A stretch of 64,000 nucleotides of DNA, from NCBI GenBank assembly GCA_964019335.1, contig OZ025752.1, positions 1-64,000 on the forward strand, written 5' to 3'. Of this stretch, positions 30,410 through 39,398 are shown piece by piece (positions within the stretch are counted from its first letter, which is position 1; the number at the start of each line of letters is the position of its first letter). The translations under genes and the position numbers were made by a program. The notes below the pieces were generated by a model. That model worked only from the letters and a program-made list of their open reading frames with translations, was not told the origin of the DNA and ran no database searches. This DNA comes from Diplonema japonicum. Lineage: Eukaryota; Euglenozoa; Diplonemea; Diplonemida; Diplonemidae.

Positions 30410-30990
30410 CGCCCTGGGGAAATCTTCTGGGTTTCGATGAAGGATGCGATTGTGGCATCCATTTTTTGAACAGCGTCGTCAACCAGCCTTCCGCTCAGAG
30501 CTTTCCTGTCCGGTAGCTCGTACGTGGCCCCGAGCGGAAGGCGCTTCACCTTCTCAAACAGTGCCTTGAATGTTCTGTGAACAGAAAATATGAGAGGACA
30601 CGAAACAGATAAACATCATACCGATGTTCGACCCTCAATGGGGTCCCAGTTTCGAGAAAGAAATCCCGAACGCAGTTAAAAATGGCGTCATTGGCCTGTT
30701 CTCCACTACGCTTCTTCGTTCCCTCTGCCTCAGCCTTCGCCTCCGCTGTCGCTTTCTCCAACAGCCTCTTGTGGGGCTCCACACTATCCCCTTTGGGGAC
30801 ACACGTCGCTACTCCTTGGCCTTTTGTTTGGAACATGTGGGCGCGGGTCTGCTGGTTGACGCTGCTGTGAAGACCATATCACATATCACAGAAGCGACAT
30901 TTTACTGTCTTCTTCCCATCCTCCGCCTGAACCTCCACCCCATCCCACAAGCGCCTCCCAGGGGGTGCTTTCTCTGGACCATGTTTACTT
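30410..30990 (-). pseudogene. second hAT (BED / DUF659-type) transposase, N-terminal fragment
   Basis: On the minus strand: DGKKTVKCRFCD near 30910, then RAHMFQTKGQGVATC (BED-type zinc finger ending in the common KGxGVxxC pattern), a Lys/Glu-rich linker, QANDAIFNCVRDFFLETGTP, an intron-like GTATGATG...TTCACAG at about 30625-30578, then LPLGATYELPDRKALSGRLV (the conserved YxLPSRxxLxxxLL motif). A stop follows CRFCDM where a 7-bp GTGATAT is duplicated, and no catalytic domain follows. The family is distinct from the hAT at 12-16 kb. Confidence 0.65.
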
Positions 30991-31018
30991 TCGTTTTTGT
31001 AGAGACCGACGTGCGCTT

Positions 31019-31215
31019 TCCTTGTAAAACCCCAAAAGTAAGTATCTTCAAAAACCCCAAATATATAAGGACCTTCTAAACAGTGTTTACCGAAATATAC
31101 ATAGCCGTTTCCATAACCATGGAAACGCGTTTCCATGAGAATTTTGAAAACATGGAAACGGAAACGTTTCCACGTTTCCTGCCAGCTCGTGGGGGGAGTT
31201 TCCACGTTTCCTGCC
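31019..31215 (-). repeat. GGAAACG palindromic element, copy 2
   Basis: Contains CCATGGAAACGCGTTTCCATG and GGAAACGGAAACGTTTCC, with AACCCCAAAAGTAAGTATCTTC at the left edge mirroring CCAAAATAAGGAAACG-type sequence at the right of copy 1. Followed by two tandem copies of TTTCCACGTTTCCTGCCAGC with TCGTGGGGGGAG. Confidence 0.6.
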
Positions 31216-31890
31216 AGCTCGTGGGGGGAGTCGGTGGGGACCCTGCTGCTGCGTCTCCTCTGCGAGGACCCTTCGAAACGCCCGACCGCTTCTGAGGTTC
31301 TGTCTGTGCTGGGGAACCAACATCAGCATCCCGTTGCAGGATGGAAGCCAGCTCACTTCAGAGGAAGAAGTGAAGAGGAAGGGCCTCGTTGTGGAGTGGG
31401 AAGAAGGCATGGAGGGGTTCTTGGGAATGATGGGAAAGATGCAGGTGGTGGTGAAGCACGACGAGCTTCAGTTGCCTGATAAGCTGGTGGAATGTCCACT
31501 GTTCTTGGTGATTGACTTCAGTGTGGATGAGAGGTACGTCCCCATTGTGATGGGCTTTAAACACGTGGTGCTGAAGGGCGTGCGGGGCAACATCGCTGAT
31601 CGCTTCCTGGCAAGCAAATACGAAGACAGGACCTCTTATCGGCTGAGGTCACTCCGCTTCTCTCTGAGGGGCCAGGGTCTATCACCATCGGCAATAGCTT
31701 CTTGTCTAGGTGCACCTCCCTTCGGGCTGTCGATCTCGCACCGCTTTCCAACATCACCAGCATTGGCGGTTGGTTCTTGGATGGGTGCACCTCCCTTCAG
31801 GCTGTCAATCTCGCACCGCTTTCCAACATCGGCTTTGGTTCTTGTCTGGGTGCACCTCCCTTCAGGCAATCAGTTTGCGTAAGCCTCTTT
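31190..31890 (+). pseudogene. protein kinase tail plus BspA-like leucine-rich repeat remnants
   Basis: The frame near 31215-31310 reads LLRLLCEDPSKRPTASEVL, the usual end of a protein kinase domain (subdomain XI). About 350 bp on, 31640-31830 in one frame reads SFLSRCTSLRAVDLAPLSNI, then FLDGCTSLQAVNLAPLSNI, which are BspA-type leucine-rich repeats of 25 residues. A third repeat start (GCTSLQAISL) is present but shifted by one base. An intermediate frame (31334-31680) is open with VVEWEEGMEGF and LFLVIDFSVDERYVPIVMGF. Frame changes between the parts make it a likely broken gene, or exons of one I cannot splice. Confidence 0.5.
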
Positions 31891-32512
31891 TTTTTAAGAA
31901 AAAGAACCCCCTTCTATCATAAGAAGAAGAAAAAAAAAAAAAGGTAAAAGGAAGCTCTCTTTTTAACAACAAAAGAAAAAAAAAAAAAAAGAGAAAAAAA
32001 AAAGTACGTCTTTGAGAGAAGAATATTGAAACCGAATAAAAATTGGAGGGTGGGGGGATCTTCTCTTTTGTTGTACTCCTCAATTTTTTTTTCGTCTCTC
32101 CCTAAGAAGCCGACTACCCTGCCGATGTTGCACAGTCGACGAGGAAGACAAGAATAGATATAAAAAAAAGTTGAAGAAAAAACTGGTTCCCTCCTCTTCC
32201 TTCAGCCGGTCCCCATATTTAAAGTGTCTCCCCAGCTCCCCTCCCCACGCGCCCTTCTTTTTCCCGGTTGTGGTAACAACAGTTCTCTTTAAACAAGTTA
32301 TGCGTTTACCAAAAGTCGGGAACCTCTAGTGGTCTAGTAAAGCATTACTTGGGGGCGTGTAAGTGGTTTTATTTCACGATACTCTGAAATTGCTTCAAAG
32401 ACTGGGATAAAAGGGGGAAGCCATACAAGTATTCCATTAGCTTTAGCCTTATCTCAAGAGAAAGAAATGACTATTTACTAAATAATCAGATTACCTGATT
32501 TTTACGAGGAAT

Positions 32513-32545
<33 letters not shown>

Positions 32546-33317
32546 CTGGATTCCCTCTAAAGGAATTTTGGCGGGAAAATAAAGTACTTTATTTTATTCC
32601 TCATGTTTTAAGCAGATTTGTGAAAAATGGGGCTTCAGAGAAAAGAAGCCGAAAAATCAACAAAATTTTGCGGTATTTGTGCCACGGTTGGTGCCCACCG
32701 TGGACAGGGGATCCTACACGTGCCTGTCACCATTCTGCTGTTGCATCCTGGGTTTGCCTTTCAGTCATGGATGGCATCTGCAGTACGAACATCGCTCGCA
32801 GTCCCTCTAAGTAGGGAGCTGTTTGGGTGGACGAGAACAGGGGCCATGCGTCGCTGGTGCACCCAGGTTCCTCAGGGAGTTCATCGAGTTCAGCCGCATC
32901 CGCATCCGCACCAGAAAGCCCAGGGAGGCTGACATGATAACATAGTTCGATGCCCTGTACAAAGGAGGGCTAAGCCGTCGAGCCTCTGGTCCCTTTATAG
33001 CCGCCTGAACCATACCATGAAGCATAAACACAAAACTGCAAGACTGCCCAGGTTGACTGCCATGCTGAAGGCGTGGACGAGCAAAATCCTGGACTTCCTG
33101 GCTTTGGGGGGGGCTTGGGAGTGCCATCGGGAACCAGAAAATAAATAAAATTACGTATTCATGAATTAAAGCGGACTTTACTCTTTCCCGCGAGAAATAA
33201 AGTCCACTTTATTTTTCATAAATCAATAGTTTTTTTTTTTTTTTTTTTTCTGTGAAGGCTATTATTTATAAAAAATAAAGGCTAACCCACAAAGGAAGAA
33301 AAGAAACCCCGAAAACC
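31891..33317. other. spacer with A/T runs, no confident gene
   Basis: A-runs near 31920-32010 and a 31-base T-run at 32515. 32569-32605 (GGCGGGAAAATAAAGTACTTTATTTTATTCCTCAT) and 33185-33222 (CCCGCGAGAAATAAAGTCCACTTTATTTTTCAT) share AATAAAGT..ACTTTATTTT and may be the edges of a 650-bp repeat unit. ORFs between them on both strands carry no motif I know. Confidence 0.45.
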
Positions 33318-34607
33318 ATGCAAAAAAGCGAAGGACCATCCGCAGTAGCGCTGCAGGCAAGGCTCCCCACCTCTGAGACCATCAGCATTGAAGCAGAGGC
33401 TTCAGAGGAGATGAAGAATGTGAAGCAGAGGATCGCATCGTTGGGAGGGTTGAACGTGGACAGCTTCACCCTCACCTTTGATGGCGAAGTGGTCGGTGAA
33501 GACAGCGATGGACGGCTACTCGAAAATCTTCCTTTCGGCGATGGAAGCATGTTTGAGGTGGTGGTGAGCAAAAAGCAAGCGGCACTGCACAAACTTTCTG
33601 AAATGGGGGCCGAAGTGAAAGGAGAAAACCTGTGCGAGATGCTCACATGTTTTAAAAAAGAAGGTGGACCAAGGGCCTTCTCCTGGGTGCTCGAGGGCAG
33701 CGAAATAGAAGAAGAGAAGCTCTGCGAGATTGTGAACCTCCTCCTGGACGCTGGGGTGAGCGGTGGGGAGGAGGAAGCCTTGAGCCTGATGGCTCAACTC
33801 AGTCTTCCTTCCTGTGTGGAGGCCCTCTTAACACGCACTTCTGTGGACGTGAACTCAGCAGAGTCCCCTACTCATTTTGGTGATTATCTAGGTCAGGGCA
33901 CATATGTGAACCGGACAGCACTGCACCGTGCCACTGAGGAGGAGGTGGCGGCTGTCCTCCTGAGGCACAAGGCAGATGTGAACGTGAAGGATAGTATAGG
34001 CTTCCCTCTCCTCTATAGTGCTGCTAAAATGAAGCATCCTGGAGGCACACTTTCCATACTTCTGAAATACAACGCAGATGTGAAGGTGAGGAATGGGAGA
34101 GGAGCAACAGCACTCCATTTGGAGTCCGTCGCCCCGTCGGCGGTACACCTGCTTCTTGAACACAATGCAGACATCGAGGTAAAGGACCGCGATGGGAGAA
34201 CACCCCTTCTCCAGCATTGCATGGGAAGTGGTGATGCAGAAATTGTTCGCATTCTTCTCGACCACAATGCTGATGTGGGGGCAAAGGATAATGATGGGAA
34301 CACATGTCTCCACCATGCTGTCGGGCAGCATAGGCTTGAACTGATACCCTTGCTGCTGAGGCGAAACGCGGATTTAACGGAAAAGAACGATGAAGGGGCG
34401 ACGGCGCTCGACTTGATCTGCTCTGATGGAAGGGAGAGCACCAAAGCAATGCGGTACCTGTTGCAGGACCCGAATCTCGCTCACGATCTGGAGCTGTTTG
34501 AAGGAGGGACGGAACCGAGCGATGGCAGCAAGATTCCTATTCTTGAAATGATCGCAAAGCAATTAAAAACCATAGCCACCCAGAAGCATTTCGATAGATT
34601 CCGATGA
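33318..34607 (+). CDS. ubiquitin-like plus ankyrin-repeat protein
   Basis: 429 residues in one exon. Residues about 10-90 look like a ubiquitin-type beta-grasp fold (ISIEAEASEEMKNVKQRIA, then FTLTFDGEVV, then LENLPFGDGSMFEVVV, in the order beta2-helix-beta3-beta5). Residues about 195-385 carry six or so ankyrin repeats with the xLLxHxADVxxKDxxGxTxLH pattern, for example ILLDHNADVGAKDNDGNTCL. The middle (90-190) has degenerate repeats with long insertions. Likely an intracellular scaffold; ubiquitin-like plus ankyrin proteins occur in proteasome- and p97-linked adaptors, but no specific orthologue is evident. It follows LRR/kinase debris, so it may belong to an expanding accessory family. Confidence 0.85.
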   Translation: MQKSEGPSAVALQARLPTSETISIEAEASEEMKNVKQRIASLGGLNVDSFTLTFDGEVVGEDSDGRLLENLPFGDGSMFEVVVSKKQAALHKLSEMGAEVKGENLCEMLTCFKKEGGPRAFSWVLEGSEIEEEKLCEIVNLLLDAGVSGGEEEALSLMAQLSLPSCVEALLTRTSVDVNSAESPTHFGDYLGQGTYVNRTALHRATEEEVAAVLLRHKADVNVKDSIGFPLLYSAAKMKHPGGTLSILLKYNADVKVRNGRGATALHLESVAPSAVHLLLEHNADIEVKDRDGRTPLLQHCMGSGDAEIVRILLDHNADVGAKDNDGNTCLHHAVGQHRLELIPLLLRRNADLTEKNDEGATALDLICSDGRESTKAMRYLLQDPNLAHDLELFEGGTEPSDGSKIPILEMIAKQLKTIATQKHFDRFR

Positions 34608-34857
34608 ATAATAAAATCGGATAAGCGGCCTGTCATTTAAGAGGGAAGAGTTTGTGGACCTGGTGCTCCCCCAGGGTTTCATATCACCCAACAAGGGTGG
34701 GGGACTGTAAAGGTGGTTTTCCCGGAAAATAGTTTCTCGGCAGTAGAAATAATATGCCCCCTCTAACCCCCCCCGCCCTCACCGTTGTGTTTTTTTTCCA
34801 AAAAACAGCGGTCTGGGTGGGAAATCTTTTTTTGTATCGTTGATGGATTTCCCCCCG

Positions 34858-34915
<58 letters not shown>

Positions 34916-34995
34916 TCTGCTATTATGACAAAAAAAAAAATCTTTTTTTAACCTTTTTTTAAAAATTATCAGAACAAATAGAGGGGGAAAAAAAA
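34608..34995. other. spacer with T-run and A-rich leader
   Basis: Contains a roughly 55-base T-run (34859-34914, with one C) and then an A-rich leader directly touching the cyclase-like start codon. No gene. Confidence 0.7.
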
Positions 34996-37610
34996 ATGCC
35001 AAGCATCAAGGTTCTAAACATCGCACTGGTGCTGTTGTGCATATTGATAACAGCTTTCTTGTGCACGTTCTTGGCGATCAGCAGCAGCGATGTAGCTTTG
35101 AAAGACACAAAGGAGTCACGTGACACCTCGGTCGACACTGCCTTTGCGGTGGGGGAAGAGAGCGTGAGGAACAGGACAGAAGAGTACTCCGACCTGCTCC
35201 TTAGCGGCACCGTCGACTTCGTGCAACAATTCCTGCTCCCCTTGAGGTTGATGGCCACCTCTGTGTCGCAGGAACTGATGGCAAATCCGTACGACGATGT
35301 CAAGCGCTGGGAGTTCCACAACCAGCCCAGGTACTACTGGGCGTACTACGCTATACGAGACAAGGGCAGCTCGGGGTTGAGTTTATACATGGAAAACAGA
35401 CTGTATCTTACTTACTACGAAGACTCGCTCACAGCAGACAGAGGGCCAGATGAGTACCACCACTACATGACTTTCAAAAACCGTGGCGACGACAGCCCAG
35501 GAGGGGGGTACGAACAATCCAGCTCGGGCTCTGTAGTTCACCCAACAGGCGAGACATTCAACGGGTCCGTGCCACCGACGAGCCCTCCCTGTGCCAATGA
35601 TGCTGCGGCAACAAACGGTTCGTCGCTGGCTGAGCATTGCCGCGTGCCTCTTCCTTGGGGCGAGATACACACCACCAGCTTGTACACCCTCTCAGCTTTT
35701 GTCCCTGCAGGGTTGACTCTATGGACACCCCCCTTGCCGGTCAGCAGCTACCTCGTCGTCAGTGCCTACGCACCTCTTCACTTCAACGGGATCAAAAGGG
35801 GAACGGTGATTAGCTCGGCGGATCTGAGGCACGTCAGCAATTTTTTAAGAAAGATAGTAGTGGGTGGCCCCGTTGCCGGACACCCATCGCGAGGCCGTGT
35901 GTTTATCACCCTGAGGGAGAGCTGGCTTGACCCAACATCTGTCGGCACGTTTATTGGAGCGTCTAAAGGGAGGTATTGCGTTTCCTTTAGCGGGGGGGGG
36001 GGGAGAAAAAGAAAAAACCACACACACACACACAGTGTCCTCTTGGTAACTGGGGAAATAGGTGCACAGACTTCGACGGCGCTGCGTCCCATAAACAGCA
36101 GTGACGACATCATCAGACAGGTCGGGATCCTCACCACCGAGCAGCAAACAGACTTTGAAGGGGTGGCGATGAACAAGAGCACCGTTACCTTAAATATCAC
36201 GACGGAGTACGCACCCCAGGGGGAGGACTTTTTCTTCAGGTAGGCGGGAAACAAAAACAAAAAACAAAAAGAGTGAGCAAGATAGTGGATGCGTATGGGA
36301 TCAACTGGTTCGTGAACATCCTGATCGACAGGGAGTACATCTTGGGCAGCATCGACAGGAAAACCAGGGAGACGAAGGATGCGATCCGCGTGGCCGAAAA
36401 AAAGGTGGAAGACGATCTCAAGACAGCGCGCACCATTTTGTACACCTGCGTCGTTGCAGTGGCGGTGGTTCTAATTCTGATATCCGTAGTTTTTGTTCTG
36501 GGCATCATTAAACCGCTTCTCGCACTGGAACGCGACATGGCGATGGTGGCGGTCATGAAGCTCGAGCACGTCGATAGAGAGCAACAGCTGAGCTCGCTGG
36601 AAGAGGTACGGCTCATGCAAGGCAGCTTTCTCCAGATGATGACCAATCTGATCGAGTACCGGAACTACATGCCCGCCTCCGTCCTACAAGACGAGGACAG
36701 CGAGAGCGACGAAGATTCAAAAACAGAGAGCAGGAAGAAATCCTCAAATGCATCGTCAGCAGTGTCCCAGTCAATGAGGTCACAGTCCACCCGGAGGGTC
36801 GCCGCAAAACAAACCGCCATCAGCGGAACGGAAGCGAGGCAAAAACGTGTCACGCTGCTCGTCTGCAACGTCGTCAAGTTCCTCGACTCCGTGAAGGACG
36901 TATCTGCGATCCCCGACAACATTTCACGGTACCTCACAATGACGCTTCTCCATATAAAATCGACGAAGGGGATTCCTGACAGTTTCAGCGGCGACAGATT
37001 GTACGTCTCCTGGAATGGTGTCCGGCCGTGTTCATCACACAAATCTGCGGCTTACCTCTGCGCCACGCACATCACGAAGGACACGTCTTTGGGGAGGCAG
37101 TACTCAGTTGGGATAGTGTCAGGCGACATCAAATGCGGGAACATGGGCTGCGACGGGATGAAAAAATTCACGTTCATCGGTTCGCTTTCGTCTTGGATCC
37201 ACATTGTCGAACGGGTGGGCAGGGGGTTGGGCTCCACGATCACCATCGACCAGGCGGCTTCCGATGAAATCGTCAACATCGCGTACGTGAGGTTCCTGCA
37301 GCATGTCACGTTCCGGAAGCATTCTCCAAAGGTTCTCATACTGCATCAGACAATGAAGAGCAAAGATGTGGCCGAGGAGGAATGGATGTACCAGCTTGAA
37401 GAAGGGGCGAATAACGACCCTAACAAACACTACAATGCGAGCTACGTGCATTTCATGGCGGGGGAAATTGCCGCTGCCAAAGAGGAACTGGGAAAGGGGA
37501 ATGACGATGACAGCATTGTCATGAAGAATTACAGGGAGAAGCTGAACCGAGCTGTCAGCGATCCGAGCGTGTGCGAGCCTTACGGGTCGGTCGAAGCGCT
37601 GTTGAGCTAG
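34996..37610 (+). CDS. two-pass membrane protein with Cache-like sensor and degenerate class III cyclase domain
   Basis: ATG follows nine A. TM1 is residues 7-29; an extracytoplasmic domain of about 410 residues with N-glycosylation sequons resembles a dCache-type sensor; TM2 is near 450-472 (CVVAVAVVLILISVVFVLGII), followed by a HAMP-like helix, a Ser-rich linker and a cyclase homology domain at about 580-740. The usual metal-binding DIxGF motif reads CNVVKF and the second block reads FSGDRLYVSW, so one of two metal Asp is Asn; GIVSGDIKCGNMG and FTFIG match the family. Splicing 36240-36271 (32 nt) is required to join the frames; 35973-36035 (63 nt, G-run plus CA-repeat) is a likely second intron and keeps frame. 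Spliced length is 839 residues. Probably a signalling receptor or pseudo-cyclase; true cyclase activity is doubtful. Confidence 0.85.
35973..36035 (+). other. probable 63-nt intron
   Basis: GTATTGCG at the donor, a 13-base G-run, an A-rich stretch and (CA)n ending CACACACAG. Removal joins SKG to SVLLVTGEIG in frame. Being 21 codons long with no stop, it could be retained, but its composition is unlike the flanking coding sequence. Confidence 0.7.
36240..36271 (+). other. 32-nt intron
   Basis: GTAGGCGGG then A/C-rich sequence ending AAAAAG. Without removal the frame stops at TAG 36241-36243; with removal AG/A joins to restore an open frame into VSKIVDAYGINWFV. Its length equals that of the 32-nt intron at 16293-16324 in the hAT transposase. 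Confidence 0.85.
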
Positions 37611-37816
37611 TTTTCTCTCGCCAAAAACCCCCCCCTCCCCTCCCCTCAGGCATAGTTGTGAAACGAATCGGTTTCCACACATTTTCGCATTTTCAGTCAC
37701 CTTACTTCTTACGTGTAACTTCGCTGTCGATGAGTCCCCATGGCGGACGTGGGAGTCGCAGGGCATCATTTTCCCGTTTCCCGCAGTGAAATATCCGATT
37801 CGTCATTACTGTGCCT

Positions 37817-37898
37817 AGGTGGGGGGGGGGGGGGGGGGGGGGTAACGGAAACGGAAACGTTTCCCTGTTTCTTGCCAGCATAGCCCAGGGGGTGGGTG
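37817..37898 (+). repeat. GGAAACG palindromic element, short copy
   Basis: A long G-run then TAACGGAAACGGAAACGTTTCC and CTTGCCAGCATAGCCC. Its right edge is the reverse complement of the left edge of the copy at 30183. Confidence 0.65.
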
Positions 37899-39079
37899 AA
37901 AAAGAAGGTTTTTTCAAAAAAGATTTTCGAGGTTAAATAAAAGAGTTCCCCCCCCCCCCCCCCCCCCACACACACACACAGATATTTATCTTTCAAAAAA
38001 AAGTTGCCAATAAATAATGAGTTATTGTTCGAGCCCGAATTTTTGCAACGAGGGCCCTTCGGTTGTTTCCAACCAATTTCCCTCCTCCTCTCCCCCCCTT
38101 TTTTTTGTCACTGCAATCCATATAGGGGATATGTTGCTATAACATGACTGACTCCCGTTGGTGGTTTCCACTGCCGAAATTTTGTTCTTTCCCAAATCTA
38201 GCTCCTTTTTTCCCCTCTCTTTGTTTTCTTTCTTTCGTTCTAAAGCCGTACACGTGGGGAAACCTGGACGGGGGTGGAGAGCCCACCCTACGCGTGGCGC
38301 CAGTTAGCATCGCCCTCAACGGAGAGTCCCTGCCATCCCATTACATCGAACAAGGAGGTGGCTTCACCAGGTCAGGCAAGTAGCCTCCCCGTGGCATCGT
38401 GCCAGTGAAGCAAGCCTCCCACAACTCTCCAGTTGGTGTTTAATTGCTTCTGTGGCCCCTCTCCCTATTTCAATTTCCAAGCTTTCTTTACCTCTCCACT
38501 TTTACTTTCTACGGGACCACAGGGGACTTGTGAGGCTTCGGGGCGAAGTTTCACAAGGGTGGCCGCTGTGCACTAAAATCGAGACAACTTTTTTTTTTTT
38601 TTTGTTTCCAAGGGGCGCAACGGAGGCTGCGAAGCAACAGGCGGCAGTCGTGCAGTCCTCAGGTGGCTGAAAGCCTAAGATGGTACGCAGGCAGGAAGTT
38701 GACGTCCGTGCTCGCAGTAGACTATGAGCAGGCCACCCGACAGTCCTTGGACCCCTCGACGACCAGGATTGGCTCACAGAGAAGGCTGGAAGGATGCGAT
38801 ACATCTTAGGACGTATTCAGAAGTGCACAGCAACGAGTGGGAAGAATGCTTTCCCCACCAACGCAAAGACAAGGGTACACACCCTTCGACATCTTGGGGG
38901 CCCGACGACACACAGCTACGACAGGACACCACTCTTCTCCTCGAGCCAAACCGCCCCTTACCTAGCACGACTCCAAGCAATGTTTCTCGCCCAGATGCCG
39001 TCCATCTCATCGCAACAAACAGCCACCGCAGGCACCAGACAGCAACTGCAGAACGGTGACCGATTAGTGTATTTCTCCC

Positions 39080-39230
39080 TGAACGGTGAGCACCCACCCG
39101 CACACCGAAATTTATCAAATTTTGTTTGTTTCAACAACATTATTCGAGACTAAAAACTAGTTAATGGCAGGTGTAATGAGCTATTTTATAAGGTGAGCTC
39201 AGACAAACGAAGTACCAAACTAGGTTTCCC
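39080..39230 (+). repeat. dispersed repeat, copies at 9.7 and 42.4 kb
   Basis: GGTGAGCACCCACCCGCACACCGAAATTTATC matches 42433-42465, and the following CGAGACTAAAAACTAGTT..GTAATGAGCTATTTTATA matches the reverse complement of 9730-9790. Confidence 0.7.
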
Positions 39231-39398
39231 CCCTTCTTCCTCTCTCCCTTTTGTATTATTACAACATGGGTCGGTAAGTTTTTATGGCAGTCCCACAACC
39301 GACCCCCCTTTTTTTTTCAGTTTCACAAACCACAGAAGGGGGGGGGACAGGAAAGGATAAAAAAAAGAAAAACAAAATAAGAAAAAAAGTCACGCACA

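Larger units (their letters stand above)
37611..39398. other. intergenic with small repeats
   Basis: 37817-37898 is a short GGAAACG palindromic element. 37951-37980 is a C-run followed by (CA)n. 38250-38383 reads openly on the + strand (KPYTWGNLDGGGEPTLRVA) but is short and unassigned. 38600-39050 has ORFs on both strands without motifs. A T-run plus CAG acceptor-like site lies at 39309-39320, upstream of the next gene. Confidence 0.55.

Noticed and set aside
32250-32480. Possible small structured RNA upstream of a T-run
   Set aside because: I compared it with U1, U2, U4, U5 and U6 hallmark sequences and found no match.
32807-33127. Minus-strand 106-residue ORF
   Set aside because: No motif; composition unlike the accepted genes.
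38774-39153. Overlapping ORFs on both strands
   Set aside because: Neither shows a domain, and both overlap a dispersed repeat.
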